From Porphyromonas levii DSM 23370 (GTDB taxonomy: Bacteria > Bacteroidota > Bacteroidia > Bacteroidales > Porphyromonadaceae): a DNA stretch of 64,000 nucleotides. The notes under the pieces were generated by a model. It saw only the letters and a list, made by a program, of their open reading frames with translations. It did no database searches and was not told the DNA's origin. The stretch is from positions 20,800 to 84,799 of the forward strand of contig NZ_KB904250.1 of assembly GCF_000379925.1 (NCBI RefSeq), in the 5' to 3' direction. Shown here piece after piece: positions 59,080 through 64,000 of this stretch. Both the position numbers and the translations under genes were made by a program. Positions within the stretch are counted from its first letter, which is position 1. Every line of letters starts with the position of its first letter.

Positions 59080-60371
59080 AATGCTTACTTTTGATTTTGC
59101 TTGCATTGCTCTTACCACTAGGGGCTGTTGCCCAGAGTATTACTCTGGAGGAGTGCTTAGAGCAAACCCGCAAGAACTTCCCCCTATTGCAGCAGAAGAA
59201 GGTTCAGCAAAGGATAGGGGAGAATCTTAGCAAAGCCCTTTGGTACGCCTATATTCCACAGCTTTCACTAGAGGGACGGGCAACCTTTCAGAGCCATGTT
59301 ACAGAACTAGATGTGCCAATGCCCCAGATACCAGGAATGCCCCCAATGCTGCTGGACTTACCAGAAATACCCAAGCTGCAATACCAAGCGTATATTCAGG
59401 CAACGCAATTACTATGGGATGGTGGCAGGGTTAAGGCTGGCACTCATCGGATAAAGGCAGAGACGAAAGTACAGCAAGCAGACGTAGATGTCCAGCTCCA
59501 GAAGGTAGAGGAGGGCGTAACAGAGCTTTACTTCTCCCTATTGATGCTGGAGAAACAGCAGGAGCTGCAACAGATATTGATAGATGAGCTAGCCCGACAA
59601 GAGCAGAGGGTCTCCTCGGCACTCGCTAATGGGGTAGCGACGGAGAGCGACCTTGACTTCGTGAAAGTAGAACAACTGAAAGCCGAACAAGCTAGTGAGC
59701 AACTGCAGCTGAGCCACCAAGCTGTGCTAGAGACATTGGGCATCTACACGGGTATGGAGCTTTCGGCAGATACACGAGCTACAGTACCGGCTGCACCAAT
59801 ACTTTCCTTGGCAGAGGAGAGTCGCTTGGCACCTCAGCGCGCTGAGCATAGGATGCTCGATGCTCAGCTAAAGAATGCGGATGCCATTTGGCGAAGTTAC
59901 AAGGCAGAAGGTATGCCTACAATTGCCCTATTTGCCAGAGGAGGATATGGCAGACCTGGGCTCAATATGCTTGATCCCGACCCTAAGACCTTCGCCATAG
60001 GTGGGGTAACGCTTAGTTGGAACTTTGGGAAGCTCTACGACTATAGCACTCAGCGAAAGAAGCTAGAGGGGACCAATCTTTTGATTGAGCTAAAGAGACA
60101 GGCATTGGAGCGTGAGATAGCAAGCAAAGAGGCACAATATAGCGCCGAGGCTAAGCAATACCAAGCGTTGGTAGATAAGGATAACGAGATTTTGGCTCTG
60201 CACAAAAGGATTGCGGAGCGTGGAAAGCTCCAAGAGAGCGAGGGGACACTCTCTACCACTGACTACCTACAGCAGATTAGTAATTACCATGCGGCAGAAC
60301 AGACGGCTCAGGTACATCAATTGCAGTACCTACGCTCGCTCTACCGCCTAAAGAATAACAAAGGATTATGA
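59076..60371 (+). CDS. TolC family outer-membrane efflux protein
   Basis: 431 residues with signal peptide (CLLLILLALLLPLGAVAQS). Two OEP repeats: SITLEECLEQTRKNFPLLQQKK (about 22) and a second from about 245 (APQRAEHRMLDAQLKNADAIW, GGYGRPGLNMLDPDPKTFAIGG). Long coiled helices (KVQQADVDVQLQKVEEGVTE, LTTTDYLQQISNY-type end). It forms the outer-membrane duct of the exporter encoded by the next four genes; 4-nt overlap with the HlyD gene. Confidence 0.9.
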   Translation: MKCLLLILLALLLPLGAVAQSITLEECLEQTRKNFPLLQQKKVQQRIGENLSKALWYAYIPQLSLEGRATFQSHVTELDVPMPQIPGMPPMLLDLPEIPKLQYQAYIQATQLLWDGGRVKAGTHRIKAETKVQQADVDVQLQKVEEGVTELYFSLLMLEKQQELQQILIDELARQEQRVSSALANGVATESDLDFVKVEQLKAEQASEQLQLSHQAVLETLGIYTGMELSADTRATVPAAPILSLAEESRLAPQRAEHRMLDAQLKNADAIWRSYKAEGMPTIALFARGGYGRPGLNMLDPDPKTFAIGGVTLSWNFGKLYDYSTQRKKLEGTNLLIELKRQALEREIASKEAQYSAEAKQYQALVDKDNEILALHKRIAERGKLQESEGTLSTTDYLQQISNYHAAEQTAQVHQLQYLRSLYRLKNNKGL

Positions 60372-61255
60372 AAAAGGGGTTGGCGTTGATTGCCCTAGTG
60401 ATGCTCGTCGTGAGCTGTAAGGGCAGCGATGATGCGTTGATAGGCTCTGGCAGCTTCGAGGCTACGGAGGTACTGGTCTCTAGTGAGGCAAATGGCAAAG
60501 TGCTTGCTTGGGATGTAGAAGAGGGTAGTGTGCTAAGAGAAGGTCAGCAGGTGGGACTCATAGATACCATACAACTATACCTACAAAAGGAGGCTCTACT
60601 GCGCTCGGGCAGGGGAGTACGTGCTGCAAGCCCCAATGTGACCACTCAGACCAAAGCCCTCGAGGTACAGCTCGATGACTTGAGAACGCAACGTGAGAGG
60701 ACTGCTCGGCTATTAGAGGCTGGCGCAGCTACGCAGAAGCAGCTCGATGATATCGAGACGGGCATTGCGGCCCTCCAAAGCCAATTGGCAGCAAGCCGTA
60801 GCACGCTCTCCAATAGCAACGCTCAGATATCTGCCCAGAGCTCAGCTATCGATGTACAAGTAGCACAAGTAGAGGATCTCATTGCACGCTCCGTGATTAG
60901 GACACCTATTGATGGCACAGTAACGGCTACGTATATCCACAAAGGGGAATTGGCAGGGCAGGGGCGCCCCCTATTCAGAGTAGCGAACCTCTCCGATATG
61001 TATCTCCGTGCTTATGTCCAAGGAGAGCGCTTGACTAAGCTTAAACTTGGGGATACAGTGAAGGTATATGTCGATAGCGAGGAGGGCAAACAACGTCAGT
61101 ATGAAGGCGTGATTACCTGGATATCCAGTGTAGCAGAGTTTACGCCAAAGACGGTTCAGACGGAGGACGAGCGCTCCAATCTGGTCTACGCAATCAAGGT
61201 AAAGGTGCCCAATGATGGCTACCTCCGTATCGGAATGTATGGCGAGGTAAGATAA
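60368..61255 (+). CDS. HlyD/YbhG-like membrane fusion lipoprotein
   Basis: 295 residues; lipobox LVVSC with Cys17. Biotinyl-lipoyl half motif VLVSSEANGKVLAWDVEEGS (about 36), coiled-coil hairpin (about 90-165; ALEVQLDDLRTQRERTARLL, AATQKQLDDIETGIAALQ), then SVIRTPIDGTVTATYIHKGE and a beta-barrel end. It connects the inner-membrane ABC part to TolC. Confidence 0.9.
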   Translation: MKKGLALIALVMLVVSCKGSDDALIGSGSFEATEVLVSSEANGKVLAWDVEEGSVLREGQQVGLIDTIQLYLQKEALLRSGRGVRAASPNVTTQTKALEVQLDDLRTQRERTARLLEAGAATQKQLDDIETGIAALQSQLAASRSTLSNSNAQISAQSSAIDVQVAQVEDLIARSVIRTPIDGTVTATYIHKGELAGQGRPLFRVANLSDMYLRAYVQGERLTKLKLGDTVKVYVDSEEGKQRQYEGVITWISSVAEFTPKTVQTEDERSNLVYAIKVKVPNDGYLRIGMYGEVR

Positions 61256-61256
61256 C

Positions 61257-62189
61257 GTGTTACGAGAGGAGATGATACGAGCAGAGGAACTCAGCCTCAC
61301 TTTTCCCTCTCCCGACGGAGGGCGCGTGGGTGTTGGGACAGCTCCTGGTGGGCTTTCCTTTCTGGTAAAGAGGGGAGAAATCTTCGGTGTGATTGGTCCC
61401 GATGGAGCCGGCAAGAGTACCCTGTTTCGCATCCTTTGCTCTCTTATGCTTCCCGATAGCGGCAAGGCTATAGTAGCAGGGCACGATACGAACAAAGATT
61501 ACAAGGCACTCCGCAAAGTCATAGGCTACATGCCTGGCACCTTTTCTCTCTATCCCGACCTTTCGGTGGAGGAGAACCTACAATTCTTTGCCACGATATT
61601 CGGAACCACGATTGAGGCGAACTATCATTTGATAGAGGATATTTACAGTCAGATAGAACCCTTCAAGACCCGCAAAGCTCGCTCTCTCTCTGGAGGCATG
61701 AAGCAAAAGCTAGCACTCTCCTGTGCGCTTATCCATAGCCCCGAGGTGCTTTTCCTTGACGAGCCTACTACTGGTATCGATCCTATCAGCCGTGTAGATC
61801 TATGGAATATGCTGCGAAAACTAGCCAAGCGAGGAGTGACTATCGTAGTCTCTACACCTTATATGGACGAAGCCAAGCAGTGCGATCGCATCGCTTTTAT
61901 GCAGGAAGGGCAATTCCTCACTGTCGATACGCCACAAGCTCTTGAGCACAACTACCCACACCCTATATTCGAAGTGCGGGGCGACAATCGCCTAGAGCTA
62001 CTCGGACTACTTTCCACCTTCCCCAAGGCGATTAATAGCTTCGCCTTCGGAGAGGTTTTTCATATCACAACGGAAGAAGGTGTATCGGAAGTCGAGATTG
62101 CGGCACATATAGGGAGCAATAAAGTAAGACGCATTAAGGCCGGACTAGAGGATGCCTTTCTCCTACTCTCAATGTCCAAGAACGTATGA
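61257..62189 (+). CDS. ABC transporter ATP-binding protein (YbhF N-half-like)
   Basis: 310 residues from GTG at 61257, or 305 from ATG at 61272, which is directly preceded by AGGAG. Walker A GPDGAGKST (about 50), signature SLSGGMKQKLALSCALIHS, Walker B VLFLDEPTTGID and the switch His region replaced by TPYMDEAKQCD. An unusual insertion (SPDGGRVGVGTAPGGLSF, about 18-36) separates the first strands. Probably the first ATPase of a two-ATPase exporter corresponding to the two halves of YbhF. Confidence 0.9.
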   Translation: MLREEMIRAEELSLTFPSPDGGRVGVGTAPGGLSFLVKRGEIFGVIGPDGAGKSTLFRILCSLMLPDSGKAIVAGHDTNKDYKALRKVIGYMPGTFSLYPDLSVEENLQFFATIFGTTIEANYHLIEDIYSQIEPFKTRKARSLSGGMKQKLALSCALIHSPEVLFLDEPTTGIDPISRVDLWNMLRKLAKRGVTIVVSTPYMDEAKQCDRIAFMQEGQFLTVDTPQALEHNYPHPIFEVRGDNRLELLGLLSTFPKAINSFAFGEVFHITTEEGVSEVEIAAHIGSNKVRRIKAGLEDAFLLLSMSKNV

Positions 62190-62932
62190 ATAGTCAGTAT
62201 GTGATAGAGGTAGAGGGTCTCACCAAGGTATTTGGCGACTTCTATGCCGTGGATAATATCTCCTTCAATGTGAAGAAGGGCGAGATATTCGGCTTCCTTG
62301 GCGCCAACGGTGCAGGTAAGACCACTGCTATGAAAATGCTATGTGGGCTCTCCAAACCCACAAGCGGGGAGGGTCAAGTAGCGGGATGCGATATCCTGAA
62401 GGAGAATGAGGAAATAAAAAAGCACATAGGCTATATGAGCCAAAAGTTTGCACTCTACGACGACCTCACGGTAAAGGAGAATATCCGTCTCTTCGCAGGC
62501 ATCTACCGTATGCCACTCTCCGAGATTCGCACCAAGACCTATGAGATGCTACACCGCCTTGAGTTCTACGACTACCGCAATACCTTAGTAAGTAAGTTGC
62601 CCTTAGGGTGGAAACAAAAGCTCGCCTTTTCTATTTCCATCTTCCACCAGCCCGAGATTGTCTTTCTCGACGAACCTACAGGAGGAGTAGACCCTATTAC
62701 TCGCCGTAAGTTTTGGGAACTCATCTACGAAGCTGCATATGGGCAAGGGATTACCGTCTTTGTTACCACGCACTACATGGACGAGGCAGAGTATTGTGAT
62801 CGGGTCTCTATCATGGTCGATGGTAAAATCAAAGCAATGGGAAGCCCCGCACAACTCAAGGCGGAGACAGGTGCCCAAGATATGGATTCCGTATTTAAGC
62901 AAGTGGCAAAAGAAGGGAGGCGAACCGAATGA
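62186..62932 (+). CDS. ABC transporter ATP-binding protein (YbhF C-half-like)
   Basis: 248 residues. Walker A GANGAGKTT (about 37), signature LPLGWKQKLAFSISIFHQ in place of LSGGQ, Walker B IVFLDEPTGGVDP and the H-loop in TTHYMDEAEYCD. The LPLGW form is, as I recall, normal for the second ATPase half of YbhF/RbbA-type exporters. It overlaps both neighbours by 4 nt. Confidence 0.92.
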   Translation: MNSQYVIEVEGLTKVFGDFYAVDNISFNVKKGEIFGFLGANGAGKTTAMKMLCGLSKPTSGEGQVAGCDILKENEEIKKHIGYMSQKFALYDDLTVKENIRLFAGIYRMPLSEIRTKTYEMLHRLEFYDYRNTLVSKLPLGWKQKLAFSISIFHQPEIVFLDEPTGGVDPITRRKFWELIYEAAYGQGITVFVTTHYMDEAEYCDRVSIMVDGKIKAMGSPAQLKAETGAQDMDSVFKQVAKEGRRTE

Positions 62933-63720
62933 AAGGGAATCTAATCAACCAGTTTTGGGCATTCGTAGGGAAGGAGTTCATCCATATCTTACGCGATCCC
63001 TACACTCTATTGATATTGATCATGATGCCTATAGTGGAGATTCTCCTATTCGGCTTCGCACTCAATATGGAGGTCACCAATATCCGCACCGCGGTTATAA
63101 GCCTAGGAGAGAGTAGGTACACACAGAAGCTACAGGAAAAACTCAGGAGTAACCCCGACTTTATCCTCCACGACAGCATGATTACGACCTACGAAGCAGA
63201 GGCGCTACTCAGAGCCAATAAGCTAGATATGTACCTCGTGATTCCCGAGGGGTTTGATAAAGATCTCTATAGCCAACAGCCCACCGAGCTCCAGATGGTA
63301 GTAGATGCGTCGGATCCGAATGCTGGGGAGATGCGGGTAGGCTATGCCTCAGCCCTATTTGGCTCTATTATGGAGGAAGAGCTAGGAGTAAAGAGCCTCC
63401 CGTATACCATCAATGTCAATAGCCGTATGCTGTATAATCCTATGATGCGCTCGAGCTACAACTTTGTCCCTGGCATTATGGGACTAGTGCTCATCGTGCT
63501 ATGTACGATTATGACTAGCGTGAGTATCGCCCGAGAAAAAGAGCGGGGCAATATGGAACTGCTGCTTGCCTCTCCCGCTCATGCCACTATTATGGTGCTC
63601 TCCAAGGCAGTGCCCTATTTCATGGTATCCCTCGTGAATATCACCTCCATACTTCTGCTCTCCTACTTCGTGCTAGGGGTACCCATCCGAGGCTCGCTTC
63701 TCCTATTGGTATTCATTACT
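62929..63720 (+). pseudogene. ABC-2 type permease (YbhS/YhhJ-like), cut by an IS insertion
   Basis: 264 codons of a normal exporter permease: TM1 DPYTLLILIMMPIVEILLFG, a periplasmic domain (about 45-180; MYLVIPEGFDKDLYSQQP, MVVDASDPNAGEMRVGYAS) and TM helices (NFVPGIMGLVLIVLCTIMTS, VPYFMVSLVNITSILLLSYF, GSLLLLVFIT). The family is about 370 residues with three more TM helices, which are missing. After 63720 the frame reads unrelated sequence to a stop at 63792. The exporter is probably dead unless the IS excises. Confidence 0.85.
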
Positions 63721-64000
63721 AGAGAATGTTGCACGAAAAACCGTCTCAAATTATTGCGTATATCATTGATTATTAGTATCTTTATTGTGTAATTAAGGGG
63801 AGGATATAGTATTGATTTATAGCGACAATAGTTATGGGATTCAAGCAAACGAGCAACAATGCACCCTCATTTACTGAGGTGTTTACCGAATTGAGAAGTT
63901 CTAGAGCACGCAATGAGTTTCTAGAGCAAATTGACAAACTCATTGATTGGAGACCATTTCAAACGCTCATAAATAAAAAGCTAAATAAGAGAGCTGAAGC
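63721..64000 (+). mobile_element. IS5-like insertion sequence, left part
   Basis: The end is inferred from the point where permease similarity stops. The first bases, GAGAATGTTGCACGAAAA from 63722, resemble the GAGACTGTTGCA-type ends of Bacteroidota IS5-group elements. CTAG at 63719-63722 fits a YTAR target. The right end lies outside the window, so inverted repeats and target duplication cannot be checked here. Confidence 0.75.
63834..64000 (+). CDS. IS5-family transposase, N-terminal part
   Basis: ATG at 63834 opens a frame running off the window: MGFKQTSNNAPSFTEVFTEL, RARNEFLEQIDKLIDWRPFQ, TLINKKLNKRAEA. The segment FLEQIDKLIDWRPFQTLINKK is the conserved N-terminal domain of Bacteroidota IS5-group DDE transposases; the catalytic residues lie beyond the edge. 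GGGGAGG at 63797-63803 may be its ribosome site. Confidence 0.85.
   Translation, partial: MGFKQTSNNAPSFTEVFTELRSSRARNEFLEQIDKLIDWRPFQTLINKKLNKRAE

Noticed and set aside
62186..62932. Defective ABC ATPase because the signature is LPLGW
   Set aside because: All other nucleotide motifs are intact, and this signature form is known in the second ATPase half of YbhF-like exporters.

Overview
The window is chromosomal DNA of a Bacteroidota bacterium, most likely a Porphyromonas species. The evidence is a complete P. gingivalis-type FimA fimbrial cluster, a type IX secretion component (PorV), Rex, single-chain glycyl-tRNA synthetase, DUF4270 and GLPGLI proteins, and promoters of the Bacteroidota form TTTG-N19/20-TAnnTTTG. 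No species assignment is possible from sequence reading alone.

Layout. 1-10.4 kb: a start-less four-helix-bundle fragment, then a seven-gene fimbrial operon on the minus strand (fimX-like, pgmA-like, fimA, fimB, fimC, fimD, fimE). Its roughly 400-nt leader carries a consensus promoter, a 22-unit GA dinucleotide repeat and an intrinsic terminator. 10.7-20.8 kb: housekeeping genes (purM, prfA, two tRNA-Leu, ffh, folD, a PgpH-like HD phosphodiesterase, an ECF sigma/anti-sigma/periplasmic trio) and an exported HemD-like protein. 20.9-26.0 kb: ispF, porV, a degenerate FAH-fold protein, rex, a Nudix hydrolase, holA and an HsdR_N protein.

26.1-32.0 kb is the clearest accessory island. An IS3 transposase remnant is followed by a duplicated and partly decayed cassette of a small exported four-cysteine peptide plus a GLPGLI protein, ending in an 868-residue outer-membrane receptor-like protein. 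Each relatively intact peptide copy has its own consensus promoter and leader hairpin.

32.1-58.2 kb is mostly core: a GT5-only starch-synthase-domain protein, DUF4270, an AddB-type nuclease, lipB, cdsA, two overlapping rhomboids, a GHL10 hydrolase, panC, grpE-dnaJ, the aroQ-pyk-O-methyltransferase-rbfA-ftsX-like operon, glyS-FKBP-surE-lpxB, and metK behind a SAM-II riboswitch. 58.3-64 kb: a formate/nitrite transporter, then a TolC/HlyD/two-ATPase/permease exporter operon whose permease is cut by an IS5-like insertion running off the window.

Three intergenic regions (12995-13076, 44299-44441, 56467-56599) carry tandem arrays with a 22-23 bp period. Two are built from palindromes, and one is enclosed in 21-bp terminal inverted repeats. 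They resemble the BrickBuilt/MITE-like elements described in P. gingivalis. The best candidates for something undescribed are the repeat-plus-attenuator leader of the fimbrial operon and the Cys-peptide/GLPGLI/receptor cassette.
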